The notes beneath the pieces were generated by a model. That model made no database searches and was not told the origin of the DNA. It saw nothing but the letters and a program-made list of their open reading frames with translations. Of a stretch of DNA of 64,000 nucleotides, positions 53,290-64,000 are shown piece after piece. The DNA is from Crotalaria pallida (taxonomy: Eukaryota > Streptophyta > Magnoliopsida > Fabales > Fabaceae): contig CM075651.1 in NCBI GenBank assembly GCA_037953625.1, forward strand, positions 130,910,501 through 130,974,500, written 5' to 3'. Made by a program: the position numbers and the translations under genes. Each line of letters begins with the position of its first letter. Position 1 is the first letter of the stretch.

Positions 53290-55016
53290 TGTAAGATCCA
53301 TGAAGAATGTTTTGATAAATGCCAAAAGGTTTTGAACAAGCTACAAATGTGTTGATCAAGTTCAAGCTCAACAAGCAACAACAAACATCAAGTTAAGAAG
53401 AGAAAGCCAACTCATGAAGACTTAGTTTGGTAGTTTATGTTTTATTGTTTTATCTTTTGCCTCACAAGTCTTTTAGTTTATGAGTTTGGGTGGAGTTATT
53501 AGAGGGTAGTGAATCTCTTTTGAATGCATGATTATATCATATTTTGAGTATTCACTTTGTCTAAAATCAATAGGTGGCTTAAAGGTTTTAAAGAAAAGGT
53601 TTAGTTTTTGAGAAAACAAGTTTTTAGTGATTTTTATGCTGATTACTCGAGTAACACATATTTCACTCGAGTAAAATTTATCAAGCTTGCGGCTTACTCG
53701 ATTAATCATTGTTTCACTCGAGTAAAATGTTTTCAGCTTTCGGCTTACTCGAGTAACACTCATTTCACTCGAGTAACACGATCAGATATGGTTTTTAAAA
53801 TGCGTTTTTAACTTCTCAAAAGCTATTCTAAGTGCTCCAACTTTTGGGTATTCTATATAAACCTTTTCCTAATCATTTCTATCAATTAGAATCAACAAGA
53901 ATCATTTTTGATACACTTTTACAAAGAATCAAAGCCACACTATTCTCTCTCACTCTCTCAAGATCAAAGCTCTCATTTTTACATTCTTTGATCAAGAACC
54001 TTGAATCTCTCATGTTGATATTTCATAGCTTTTGAAAGAGATTCATAGGATTGTTATTTTGTTTTCATTTTGAGTTATAATCATTGCAAGAGGCAAACAT
54101 TCTACAACATTGGAAGCCTTGATTTTGTGAATCAAGCAAGTTTCATTGGAAGCCTTGGTGAGGCATTTCATCAAGCACTTGGAAGCCTTGTTGAAGAACA
54201 AGCATTTGGAAGTCTTGTGAGTGAAGCAAGCAATTGGAAGCCTTGTTTAAGAACAAGCATTTGGAAGTCTTGTGAGTGAAGCAAGCAAATTGGAAGACTT
54301 GTTGTGGGTATCGGCAAGCAAGAGAAGAGGTTAGATTAGATATCAATAGGATTACAAGGCAAGGGTGTGGTATCTCTTGTAGGCTAGCAGGAAGGGAGTC
54401 TTGTGAGGCATTTACTTGTAATTTGAGAAACTCTAATTCCTCATAGTGAAGAATCTCTCTTGGTTGAAGAGGGGACTGGAGTAGCTTTCAAGTGGATGAA
54501 AGTGAACCAGGATAAATCACTGTGTCGTATCTCTAAACTCTTACTCTTTACAATTCAAGTCTTTAATTGTGTTCTTGATTGAAAACCTAGAAAAAGTGAT
54601 TTTTCTATATTTGATTGAATTGAATCTTTATTGTGCAAAATTGATAAAGGGAAAATCATTTTCATAACCTAGGTGAATCAATAAGAATATTGGTGTTGAT
54701 TGTTTCCGCTGAATCTCTGGTTATACTTGTTAATTGATTGATTTTCGTATTTGATTGAAAAAGTGATTTTTCAGTTTCTGTCAGATCTACTCGAGTAAGA
54801 TAGAATTTAATCGAGTAATACTCGAGTAAATATCAGAGTACTCGAGTAAACCTGAAAGTTTTTGCAAAAATCATTTGTTTTGATTGTTTTGATTTGTTTC
54901 TTTCGAAAATCTTTCAAGGTATCTTGTACACCTATTCAACCCCCCCTTCTAGGTGTTCTCCTAGTGTATCCTAGTTGTTTCACCCACCGATTGTAGGTTT
55001 CTAACAATTGGTATCA
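53290..55016 (+). repeat. 5' LTR of the Copia element
   Basis: 1727 bp. It contains two groups of the palindromic motif ACTCGAGTAA (53644-53780 and 54787-54852) and internal short direct repeats built on CATTTGGAAG(C/T)CTTGT (54100-54310). A TTCTATATAAACC segment near 53850 is a candidate TATA box. Confidence 0.92.
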
Positions 55017-55017
55017 G

Positions 55018-55030
55018 AGCTCGGTCGAAA
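55018..55030 (+). promoter_or_regulatory. Primer-binding site of the Copia element
   Basis: TTGGTATCAGAGC, complementary to the 3' end of initiator tRNA-Met, begins one base after the 5' LTR. Confidence 0.88.
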
Positions 55031-55076
55031 GACACGAGCATAGAGCTTTTTCGTTAAGATCCTTGAGGAAACTACA

Positions 55077-56864
55077 ATGGGTTCTACGAATCCTTTTGGT
55101 GGTGAAGGTTCTTCAATAAATCGCCCTCCTATGTTTGGTGGAGAGGGTTATGGTTATTGGAAAATTAGGATGAGAATCTTTATAGAAGCCATAGATGTGA
55201 ACATTTGGGAAGCCATTGAAAATGGTCCTTATATTCCCTCAAAAGATGTAGAAGGTGTGCTTACACTAACTCCCAAAGATAAGTGGACCGATGATGATAA
55301 AAGGAAAATTCAATATGATTTAAAAGCTAAGAATATCATCACCTCCGCTCTATCTTATGATGAGTTCTTTAGAGTCTCCCAATGTAAAGATGCCAAAGAT
55401 ATGTGGGACACCTTGCAAGTTACACATGAAGGCACTAGTGAAGTTAGGCGTGCTAGATTAAATTCTTTGATGCATGAATATGATTTGTTTCGTATGTTGC
55501 CTAATGAATCTATATGTTTTATGCAAAAACGTTTTACTCATATTGTTAATCATCTCATTGCTCTTGGTAAAACTTTCGTGAATTGTGAACTTGTTAACAA
55601 AGTTTTAAGATGTCTAAGTAGGGAATGGCAACCTAAGGTTACCGCAATTGTTGAATCAAAGGACTTGGACACCATGGACTTAGCTACACTTTTCGGAAAG
55701 CTACAAGAACATGAAATGGAGCTTGGACGTTTGCAAATGCATGAAGAATCGGATAAGTACAAAGAGAGAAAAGAAATTGCTCTTAAAGCTCAAAGGTCAT
55801 ATAAAAAGGAAGAGAGTTCTGTTGATGATGATGATGATAATGAAGATTCCGATTTGGATATTGATGAAGAGGAGATGAAGCTTCTACTAAGAAAGTTCAA
55901 TAAGATTCTAAGGAGAAAAGGAAGGTTGAACAAGGACAAAAGTAAAGAGAAGAATTCCCCACACTACAAGACAAAGACTTCAAAAGAAGGAATAGTTTGC
56001 CATGAATGTGGAAAGCCCGGTCATCTCAAGTACTCATGCTCTAGGTATCTCAAGAAGAAGGAGAAAGAAAAGAAAACTAAAAGGGCATACATAGTTTGGA
56101 ATAGTGATGATGAAAAGGACAAGAATAGCACATCAAATAGTTCTTCGGATGATGAAGATGCCGCTTGTCTCAACTTGATAGCTCTAGTAAATGAAGAGGA
56201 TAGTTCAAATGATGAATCAAGTGAGCAAAGCTACGAAAGCGATGTAAGTGAAACTAAATCCGAAATTTCTTCTAAGTATGAAATATTGTATAATGCTTAT
56301 GAAGAAATGCATGAACAATTTAAGAAAATAGTCAAGAAGAACATTGAAAGGAAGAAGCTTATTGAAGAACATCAACAAGAGATTTTAGAACTTCAAAAAC
56401 AAGTTGATGAGCTTAATCTTGAAAATGAAACTCTTGATCTTATATATGCTAGTTCTTCTTGTGATTGTGCTAGTAGATTGAATAATGTGGTTGATTGTGA
56501 GGATTGCAAGTTGCTTAAGGATGAAAATGCTATTTTGAAAAATAAGCTTGCAAGTTTCACAAATGGTGATATTAGATTGCGCACATTGTTAAATTTTCAA
56601 AGAGAAAATTCAAACAAGTTTGGTTTGGGTTATACTAATGCTAAGAGTAAATCTCATAGAAATGTTGTTGATTTTTCTAAAGTTAATTTTTCAAATGCAC
56701 CAACATGTTTCTATTGTGGTACTCATGGACATACTTCAAATGTGTGTTATATTAAAGTGCATGGTATTCCTAAAGGAGATTTTGTTTGGATGAAAAAGGG
56801 TGAAAGTCCCTACACTAACAAAAAAGGATCCAAAACCATTTGGATACCAAAAAGCAAAGCATGA
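55077..56864 (+). CDS. Copia-type gag polyprotein (UBN2 family), intact ORF
   Basis: 595 residues. The N-terminal gag region (residues about 15-215; FGGEGYGYWKIRMRIFIEA, DMWDTLQVTHEGTSEVRRAR, PNESICFMQKRF) is followed by an acidic/basic linker and a first zinc knuckle CHECGKPGHLKYSC near residue 312. A long Glu-rich coiled-coil segment (about 395-455) comes next, and then a second knuckle CFYCGTHGHTSNVC near 551. The ORF stops after PKSKA with no downstream pol. The protein would form virus-like particles and package RNA. The arrangement with two knuckles and a coiled coil resembles SIRE-lineage gag; this is tentative. Confidence 0.88.
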   Translation: MGSTNPFGGEGSSINRPPMFGGEGYGYWKIRMRIFIEAIDVNIWEAIENGPYIPSKDVEGVLTLTPKDKWTDDDKRKIQYDLKAKNIITSALSYDEFFRVSQCKDAKDMWDTLQVTHEGTSEVRRARLNSLMHEYDLFRMLPNESICFMQKRFTHIVNHLIALGKTFVNCELVNKVLRCLSREWQPKVTAIVESKDLDTMDLATLFGKLQEHEMELGRLQMHEESDKYKERKEIALKAQRSYKKEESSVDDDDDNEDSDLDIDEEEMKLLLRKFNKILRRKGRLNKDKSKEKNSPHYKTKTSKEGIVCHECGKPGHLKYSCSRYLKKKEKEKKTKRAYIVWNSDDEKDKNSTSNSSSDDEDAACLNLIALVNEEDSSNDESSEQSYESDVSETKSEISSKYEILYNAYEEMHEQFKKIVKKNIERKKLIEEHQQEILELQKQVDELNLENETLDLIYASSSCDCASRLNNVVDCEDCKLLKDENAILKNKLASFTNGDIRLRTLLNFQRENSNKFGLGYTNAKSKSHRNVVDFSKVNFSNAPTCFYCGTHGHTSNVCYIKVHGIPKGDFVWMKKGESPYTNKKGSKTIWIPKSKA

Positions 56865-57127
56865 TTGTTTTGTAGGTATGATTGAAGAATCAAATGAAGG
56901 TCTATACACATTTGATACAATTGACATTATTGATCTTCTTCAATTGGTATCTTCTCAATTGATATTACTTTTCTAAATGTTTAGTTAATTCAATTGGTAT
57001 CATTGAGTTGATTAAAGCATGATGATCATATAATTGAAATCTTATTAAAGTATGATGCTTTGGTTATATTTCTTCTATTTTGGCTTAGATCTTATATTTC
57101 AATTGGTATATATTTCTTTTTGATAAT

Positions 57128-57461
57128 GCCAAAGGGGGAGAAATATGATGTTTTTAAAAAAAAGGAGATTTGTATTTGAAAGTTTTGAAAGATTTTAAAA
57201 AGGGGAGAAATATTATCATTTTGGGGAGAAATAAAATAGTATGTTTGGAGAAAGGTTGTTTTGTTGTTTGTATGTAGGTTGAGCAAAGTTGTTGAAGATA
57301 GGGGGAGAATCAAGCTTACTCAATTTGATTTCAAATGTCAAAAGCATTAATTGAGGGGGAGCAAGAGTCTCACCAAGTGATCAAATGGTTCAAGCATCAA
57401 CAACTTCAATGAACTTCAAACGATTTCAAAACATGTTTGTCATTTTCAAAAAGGGGGAGAT
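57128..57461 (+). promoter_or_regulatory. Repeated polypurine-tract-like motifs before the 3' LTR
   Basis: GGGGAGA/GGGGGAG motifs occur near 57134, 57200, 57222, 57300, 57356 and 57453; the last, AAAAAGGGGGAGAT, abuts the 3' LTR and is the functional-looking tract. Confidence 0.75.
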
Positions 57462-59178
57462 TGTAATATCCATGAAGAATGTTTTGATAAATGCCAAAAG
57501 GTTTTGAACAAGCTACAAATGTGTTGATCAAGTTCAAGCTCAACAAGCAACAACAAACATCAAGTTAAGAAGAGAAAGCCAACTCATGAAGACTTAGTTT
57601 GGTAGTTTATGTTTTATTGTTTTATCTTTTGCCTCACAAGTCTTTTAGTTTATGAGTTTGGGTAGAGTTATTAGAGGGTAGTGAATCTCTTTTGAATGCA
57701 TGATTATATCATATTTTGAGTATTCACTTTGTCTAAAATCAATAAGTGGCTTAAAGGTTTTAAAGAAAAGGTTTAGTTTTTGAGAAAACAAGTTTTTAGT
57801 GATTTTTATGCTGATTACTCGAGTAACACATATTTCACTCGAGTAAAATTTATCAAGCTTGCGGCTTACTCGATTAATCATTATTTCACTCGAGTAAAAT
57901 GTTTTCAGCTTTCGGCTTACTCGAGTAACACTCATTTCACTCGAGTAACACGATCAGATATGGTTTTTAAAATGCGTTTTTAACTTCTCAAAAGCTATTC
58001 TAAGTGCTCCAACTTTTGGGTATTCTATATAAACCTTTTCCTAATCATTTCTATCAATTAGAATCAACAAGAATCATTTTTGATACACTTTTACAAAGAA
58101 TCAAAGCCACACTATTCTCTCTCACTCTCTCAAGATCAAAGCTCTCATTTTTACATTCTTTTATCAAGAACCTTGAATCTCTCATGTTGATATTTCATAG
58201 CTTTTGAAAGAGATTCATAGGATTGTTATTTTGTTTTCATTTTGAGTTGTAATCATTGCAAGAGGCAAACATTCTACAACATTGGAAGCCTTGATTTTGT
58301 GAATCAAGCAAGTTTCATTGGAAGCCTTGGTGAGGCATTTCATCAAGCACTTGGAAGCCTTGTTGAAGAACAAGCATTTGGAAGTCTTGTGAGTGAAGCA
58401 AGCAATTGGAAGCCTTGTTTAAGAACAAGCATTTGGAAGTCTTGTGAGTGAAGCAAGCTAATTGGAAGACTTGTTGTGGGTATCGGCAAGCAAGAGAAGA
58501 GGTTAGATTAGATATCAATAGGATTACAAGGCAAGGGTGTGGTATCTCTTGTAGGCTAGCAAGAAGGGAGTCTTGTGAGGCATTTACTTTTAATTTGAGA
58601 AAATCTAATTCCTCATAGTGAAGAATCTCTCTTGGTTGAAGAGGGGACTGGAGTAGCTTTCAAGTGGATGAAAGTGAACCAGGATAAATCATTGTGTCGT
58701 ATCTCTAAACTCTTACTCTTTACAATTCAAGTCTTTAATTGTGTTCTTGATTGAAAACCTAGAAAAAGTGATTTTTCTATATTTGATTGAATTGAATCTT
58801 TATTGTGCAAAATTTATAAAGGGAAAATCATTTTCATAACCTAGGTGAATCAATAAGAATATTGGTGTTGATTGTTTCCGCTGAATCTCTGGTTATACTT
58901 GTTAATTGATTGATTTTCGTATTTGATTGAAAAAGTGATTTTTCAGTTTCTGTCAGATCTACTCGAGTAAGAGAGAATTTAATCGAGTAATACTCGAGTA
59001 AATATCAGAGTACTCGAGTAAACCTGAAAGTTTTTGTAAAAATCATTTGTTTTGATTGTTTCGATTTGTTTCTTTCGAAAATCTTTCAAGGTATCTTGTA
59101 CACCTATTCAACCCCCCCTTCTAGGTGTTCTCCTAGTGTATCCTAGTTGTTTCACCCACCGATTGTAGGTTTCTAACA
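57462..59178 (+). repeat. 3' LTR of the Copia element
   Basis: 1717 bp, almost identical to 53290-55016, including all ACTCGAGTAA palindromes. It is directly followed by the GTTTG target duplication and then gypsy coding sequence. Confidence 0.92.
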
Positions 59179-59183
59179 GTTTG

Positions 59184-60039
59184 TGATCTGCAACGTCCCC
59201 AACTTGATACTTGATGGCTCCACTTGCATCAACAAGCTCAAGTCTCTGAATTCTTCAATCAATGCTGCTTCCTTGACCATCATCGCACTAACATGGATTG
59301 CTTTCCGACTCAACGCGTCTGCAACCACATTCGCTTTACCCGGATGATAATGGAGTTTAAAATCATAATCCTTCAAGAACTCCATCCATCTTCTTTGCCT
59401 CATGTTCAACTCTTTCTGGTCGAATAGATATTTCAAACTCTTATGGTCACTAAATACTTGGAATGTAGTGCCATAGAGATGATGTCTCCATATCTTTAAG
59501 GCAAACACGATCGCCGCCAATTCCAAATCGTGTGTCGGGTAATTCACCTCATGGTTCTTCAATTGCCTCGATGCATACGCCACTACTCTTCCTTCTTGCA
59601 TCAATACACAACCCAGTCCTTGCTTAGATGCATCACAGTAAACTTCAAAGCTCTTGTGAGGATCAGGTAAGATTAACACAGGAGACGATGTTAACCTTTC
59701 CTTCAACTCACGAAAACTAGCTTCGCACCGATCGTCCCACACGAACGATTGATCCTTCCGAGTCAACTTAGTTAAAGGCAATGCAATCTTAGAAAATCCT
59801 TCTATGAATCGACGATAGTATCCAGCCAGCCCTAAGAAACTTCTCACCTCCGTCACCGTCTTAGGCTGTTCCCAACTTAGCACTGAACTTACCTTCGTTG
59901 GATCCACCGCAATTCCCTCTTTAGAGAATACATGCCCCAGAAACTTCACTTCATTCAACCAAAACTCACACTTCGTAAGTTTGGCATATAATTGCTTCTC
60001 CTTCAGGACCTTTAGCACAATCCTGAGATGCTCTTCATG
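59184..60039 (-). pseudogene. Gypsy RT thumb and RNase H domains
   Basis: After the stop codon at 60040-60042 the same frame continues: HEEHLRIV, FLGHVFSKEGIAVDP, FLGLAGYYRRFI, then RNase H with EVYCDASKQGLGCVLMQ, NYPTHDLELAAIVFAL, FQVFSDHKSLKYLF and NVVADALSR. It is cut at 59184 by the Copia insertion, which lies in the linker between RNase H and integrase. Confidence 0.9.
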
Positions 60040-62079
60040 TTATTCCGGATTTTTAGAATAGACCAAAATAGCGTCAATGAATACCACCACAGACAAATCC
60101 AAATATGGTCTAAAGATCCGGTTCATATAGTCCATGAAAATAGCAGGTGCATTTGTCAATCCGAACGGCATCACAACATACTCATAATGACCGTATCGCG
60201 ATCGAAATGCAGTCTTGGGTATATCCTCCTCCTTTATCCTGATCTGATGATATCCCGATCTCAGATCAATCTTGGAGAATACTGCAGCTCCTCTTACTTG
60301 ATCCATAAGATCATCAATCCTTGGCAAAGGATACTTATTCTTAATAGTGACCTTATTCAGCTGTCTGTAGTCCACACACATCCTCATACTTCCATCTTTC
60401 TTCTTTACGAACAACAACGGAGCTCCCCAAGGCGAAACGCTTGGCCTGATCATCTGTTTCTGCAACAGCTCCTCGATTTGTTTTTTCATTTCTGCCATTT
60501 CTGGTGGTGCCATCCTATAAGGAGCAATAGAGATGGGACCAGCTCCAGGGACTAAATCGATCCCAAACTCTATCTCTCGCTTCGGAGGTAATCCTGGTAT
60601 CTCCTCAGGAAATACTTCCGAAAATTTCCTCACCACTGGAATCTCTTCAATCGGCATCGACTCTTCTTCTCCAGAAGCCGAGAATAAACACATATATCCC
60701 TCCGGTTCAAGGGTCCTATATTGAATTGTCTTTTCCTCACAATTGATGATCACTTGGTTCTTCATCAACCAATCCATTCCCAAGATCACATCCAATTGTA
60801 AGTTAGGAAGACAAACCAAATCTACCTGGGATGAACGACCCATAACTTCTACATTACACCCTAAACAGACTTTAGCGGTGTAGATCGGTATTCCCGTAGG
60901 GGTATCTATAATAAGATAGCAGGGTGAATCAGAAACAATAAGATTCAGCCTACTCACACATTCAAGGGAAACAAAAGAATGTGTAGCTCCAGAATCAAAC
61001 ATGATTTTGCAAGGTTGATTATTGAGCAGAAAATTACCTTGCACGAGATTCGGGGTTTGGGTTGCTTCACTACCACTTAGGGCAAATACTCGTCCTTGTA
61101 CCACAGACTTTCCAGCAGATCCCTTTGCATCCCCCTTTGCGGATTCCTTGCATTCACGGGCAAAGTGACCTTGTTTCCCACACTTGAAACATCCTCCTGT
61201 GGACCAGCAAAACTGACCATGATGATAACGCTTGCACTTCTCGAAATAAGGAGCATCATCGCGAGGCTTGTTCCGGTTATCCATCACTGCCTTGCCTTTC
61301 CCCTTGTTCTTAGAATATGGACCATTATTCCGATGGTCAAACTTCTTCTTCCTTTGGGGTCCATAGTTCTGTCCAACCCCCTTCGCTTGACCCCTTATCA
61401 ACTCCGCCTTCTTATCATCTTCATACATTCTGCACATGTCCACCAGTGCAGGGAAACTCTGAATCCTTTGATAACTGAAGATAGACTTCAGCTCCGGCCG
61501 TAGCCCACCTTCAAACTTCACACACTTACTTCTTTCATCAGGGTTATTTAAGTAATAGGGAGAGTATTTCATCAATTCCTCGAATCTGGCAGCATACTCC
61601 CCTACACTCATATCCCCTTGTTTCAATTGCATAAACTCCACTTCCTTTTTCCTCCGCAAATCTTCTGGAAAATATTTATTAAGAAATTTCTCCATAAATA
61701 CTCCCCAGTTGATTGCTCTCCTTTCAAAATTCAGCAATTGGACCGTGTGATCCCACCAGTTTTCAGCTTCCCCATGAAGCATGTAAACTGCATAGGTCAC
61801 CTTCTGTTCATCAGAACACTCCAGAGTTCGGAAGATCTTATTGATCTCATGCAACCACTTGTTCGCCTCATCAGGTTTATATCCCCCCTCAAATCTTGGT
61901 GGATTGCACTTCCTGAACTCCGACAGAGTCTTAGCATCAGGATTCGCCATGTTGCCAGCAGACGGGTTACCAGCTCTCTCCTGAGATGATTGATGCCTCT
62001 GCTGCCGCTGCATACCCTCCAGCACGGTTGTGATTCGTTCTAACATTTCGTTAGTAACATTTCGATTCCGGGTTGCCAT
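60040..62079 (-). pseudogene. Gypsy gag, protease and N-terminal reverse transcriptase
   Basis: 679 open codons start at 62079 (MATRNRNVTNEMLERI). The gag region (FRKCNPPRFEGGYKPDEANK, YVMLHGEAENWW-like, FPEDLRRKKEVEFMQL) is followed by a zinc knuckle CFKCGKQGHFAREC near residue 298, protease FDSGATHSFVS and RT fingers/palm (RMCVDYRQLNKVTIKNKYPL, FSKIDLRSGYHQIRI, VVMPFGLTNAPAIFMDYMN). The active-site box reads FIDAILVYS, so the second catalytic Asp of xxDD is Ala. A TAA after NPE at 60040-60042 ends the ORF. Both changes would inactivate RT in this copy. Confidence 0.92.
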
Positions 62080-62220
62080 AGAAAGACCTGCACTATGGGC
62101 TTTGGGTTACTAAAAAGGTCTTTAAGACATCAATGTTACCACTAACTTACTCAAACATATTCAATCAATATTGAATATCATACTTAGCTGCATCTGCGGG
62201 GCCATGAGGAACAGGACAAT

Positions 62221-62232
62221 GCTCTGATACCA
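62221..62232 (-). promoter_or_regulatory. Primer-binding site of the gypsy element
   Basis: The minus strand reads TGGTATCAGAGC, eight bases inside the 5' LTR, complementary to initiator tRNA-Met. Confidence 0.88.
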
Positions 62233-62894
62233 CCCAAGGGTGTGACGCTCTCTTTTTAACTTGAAAATAATTAATATTTCCAAATAGTTTACTATTTGCT
62301 ATCAAAATTAGGACTAGAAAAATTTTCCTTTTTAATATTATTACTTGCTTAATCAAAACCTCTTTTGACATAAACCGTTTCATGAATTCGGCTTAGTATG
62401 ATCTTAGATTTGAAAAAGACTCTCGAGAAAGCACGCCCTTATTTATAGGAAACCTTAGTAGTTATTATTTAAACATATGATTTGCCTCTAGAGTCAGATT
62501 TGAGTATATAAAATATAAACTTAACGCCGAATCCTTTGTAAAGTGAAATCAGAGTTCGCGGAAGAAAAACAATACTCATGGGGCACTGCTGAGGAAAATA
62601 AAGCATATATATATATATATATGTGTGTGTGATAAAAGTCATGACATATAACCCCATCAGTACTAACAGTAGCAAGTGATAAAAGTCGAGATAGCAAGTT
62701 TTGATAAAACATATGCAGACCAGCTGCACTAAAATAAAAGCTCACTCTAAGACCTCTCAATATATACAATATATAACAAAAGTCCAAAAACAGAAGTCTC
62801 AGAGCAAGTCCTCCATGTCCTCAGCAGCTCCTCAGATCCTCCACCGCTCTATCCCTAGGATCCAGGATCCAAAACCCCTATGCTATGCAAGCTC

Positions 62895-63371
62895 CTATGA
62901 ACCAGCGGGTCCACCTCTAGCAGAAACAGTCGGCTCAACATGCACCTCCTCCTCGCTCTCATCCTCCACAGGGTCCTCCTCGACCTCGCCTGACTGTGTA
63001 GAGACCCCACCACTGGGTCTAGGGTCTGCAGAAGCAGTCCTATCATAATCAGTCGAACCAGAAGAAGGAGTCTCCTCAGTAACAACTCTATGGGATGAAG
63101 GATGGGAACGAGTGGCAGCTCTAAATCTAAAACTATGAAAACGACGCATAGGTCGAGCCGGGGGTGGTCCTCTATAAGTGTAAAAAGGTGGAACATGCAT
63201 AGTATATACTAATGGAATCCTAAATCGACGAGGTCGCACACGTACCAGAGGGTTAGGGTGGTAGAGAGTGATCTCCACCTCCCCCTCAAAGGTGGCACGG
63301 TGCTCCTCATACGTCCATATACCGCTAGGGATAGGGCGTATCTCGATGCAGGCTAGGTATCTGGCCATCAC
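62895..63371 (-). CDS. ORF within the gypsy 5' LTR, unknown protein
   Basis: This is the second copy of the 158-codon LTR ORF, same length and frame, starting MMARYLACIEIRPIPSGI. Differences from the 3' LTR copy cluster in the acidic end (EVEEDPVEDESEEEVHVEPT). No recognised domain. Confidence 0.45.
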   Translation of the reverse strand: MMARYLACIEIRPIPSGIWTYEEHRATFEGEVEITLYHPNPLVRVRPRRFRIPLVYTMHVPPFYTYRGPPPARPMRRFHSFRFRAATRSHPSSHRVVTEETPSSGSTDYDRTASADPRPSGGVSTQSGEVEEDPVEDESEEEVHVEPTVSARGGPAGS

Positions 63372-63589
63372 CTAAACAGGGCACAGGGAGTAAGTATACA
63401 CATATACATAGTGGATAAAGACAAATTACAATCACAAATATGTCATGGACAAATCATAATGCAAATACATATGAGCACACCAATTTTTCAACATTATAAC
63501 TCTTATAATGCAAGTGGCATGATGTATGATTTTATATCCACAACTGAGGCCTCTAAATGTCCATCTTGGACGTCCATCCAATACACCAT

Positions 63590-63812
63590 TGTGTTCCCGG
63601 AACACCGACATTAGTTCCCAGAACATAATGCCGAACCATACTTGGATAAAAAGCATCACTCCCGGAGTGCGCACCACGTTCCCAGAACGCCACGTTCCCA
63701 GAACGCATAAAAACCAGGTCCCGGACACTGGCCACATATCTATAATGTGTCATCAAGTAGGTTATACTTTGGTACTCCCGGAGTACCCTCCTCATATTCC
63801 CAGAATATGATA
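63590..63812. repeat. Palindrome cluster in the gypsy 5' LTR
   Basis: Same series of TTCCCAGAA-type dyads as at 49575-49792. The first dyad here is GTTCCCGGAAC instead of GTTCCTGGAAC, which makes its centre more symmetric. Confidence 0.9.
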
Positions 63813-64000
63813 AACGTTCCTACCAACCAGACTTCCAGTCTATATGTATGCACAAACATCAGGGTTGGTTTTATCTTTACATTAATTAATGTGATTTAGA
63901 AATATTCCAATTTCTACTTTTGAATGATTTATTTGAGGTATAATATTTGGCATAAAATTCCCCTTTGAATTTTTCTCAAAATATGCCTTTTAAAACCCAG

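Larger units (their letters stand above)
53290..59178 (+). mobile_element. Ty1/Copia-type element, gag only, nested in the gypsy element
   Basis: LTRs 53290-55016 and 57462-59178 start TGTAA(G/T)ATCC and end TTCTAACA. GTTTG flanks exactly at 53285-53289 and 59179-59183. A primer-binding site follows the first LTR and polypurine tracts precede the second. The only long ORF is gag (55077-56864); the 600 bp after it has no protease, integrase or RT. By eye the LTRs differ at about 15 positions, below 1 percent, so it is a recent insertion. Such gag-only copies depend on enzymes from elsewhere. Confidence 0.93.
48235..64000 (-). mobile_element. Ty3/gypsy chromovirus (Tekay-like), with a nested Copia element
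   Basis: The element lies on the minus strand. Its 3' LTR is 48235-51804, followed towards the right by the polypurine tract, integrase with chromodomain-like tail, a nested insertion (53290-59178), RNase H, RT, protease, gag, primer-binding site and the 5' LTR from 62241 past the window end. LTR tips are TGTAACACCCC and GAGCGTCACA. Domain order (RT-RH-IN) and the C-terminal chromodomain-like segment ENADVTEATWELEEKMRQ indicate the Tekay/Del group. Coding parts carry several in-frame stops. The other side of the target site is outside the window. Confidence 0.92.
62241..64000 (-). repeat. 5' LTR of the gypsy element, cut by the window end
   Basis: Starts TGTGACGCTC and follows the 3' LTR sequence to the last base of the window. 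Differences include an expanded (AT)n(GT)n run at about 62606-62631. Confidence 0.9.

Noticed and set aside
53473..54346. Short frames within the Copia LTR, repeated at 57645-58518
   Set aside because: They translate tandem LTR words (for example GSLVEEQAFGSL repeats) and are open on both strands; no support as genes.

Overview
This is plant nuclear DNA: AT-rich, with spliced genes, many Stowaway-type MITEs and nested LTR retrotransposons. Cellular gene content, the SINE and the retroelement families suggest a papilionoid legume; that placement is an inference, since no search was run.

Only three intact-looking host genes are present, all on the + strand. (1) 1543-5700: the last eight exons of a TRM7-type tRNA 2'-O-methyltransferase whose 5' exons lie outside the window. 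(2) 15138-17015: an intronless DYW-class pentatricopeptide-repeat protein close to Arabidopsis At2g02980/OTP85, a predicted organellar RNA-editing factor. (3) 41957-44954: a four-exon RNase T2 (RNS1-like S-like RNase). They are not functionally linked; they are islands between transposons.

The rest is layered mobile DNA. About 6035-14905 is a large Mutator-like element (MULE) with long terminal inverted repeats. It carries two convergent genes: on +, a plant-mobile-domain (PMD) protein; on -, a FAR1-type zinc finger/MULE transposase/SWIM protein with a C-terminal OTU cysteine-protease domain. Both carry a few point lesions. 17.8-30 kb holds MITEs, a Helitron helicase remnant, a LINE remnant, a 986-bp inverted-repeat element with a perfect 8-bp target duplication, and a ZMYM1-type hAT transposase remnant. 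30232-32689 is a second, transposase-less MULE carrying a PB1-like protein relic. About 34.2-41.6 kb is a decayed, circularly permuted endogenous pararetrovirus (Caulimoviridae) on the - strand. 46001-47564 is a non-autonomous CACTA-like element holding a GCK-domain gene fragment.

48235 to the window end is a Tekay-like Ty3/gypsy chromovirus on the - strand with LTRs of about 3.6 kb; each LTR carries a 158-codon ORF and a cluster of short palindromes. Its coding region is split by a young gag-only Copia element (53290-59178, + strand) with a perfect 5-bp target duplication.

The most unusual items are the PMD plus OTU-transposase MULE, the permuted pararetrovirus, the palindrome cluster and ORF inside the gypsy LTRs, and the gene-fragment-bearing CACTA element. 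All coordinates of degraded elements are by eye and approximate unless a target duplication fixes them.
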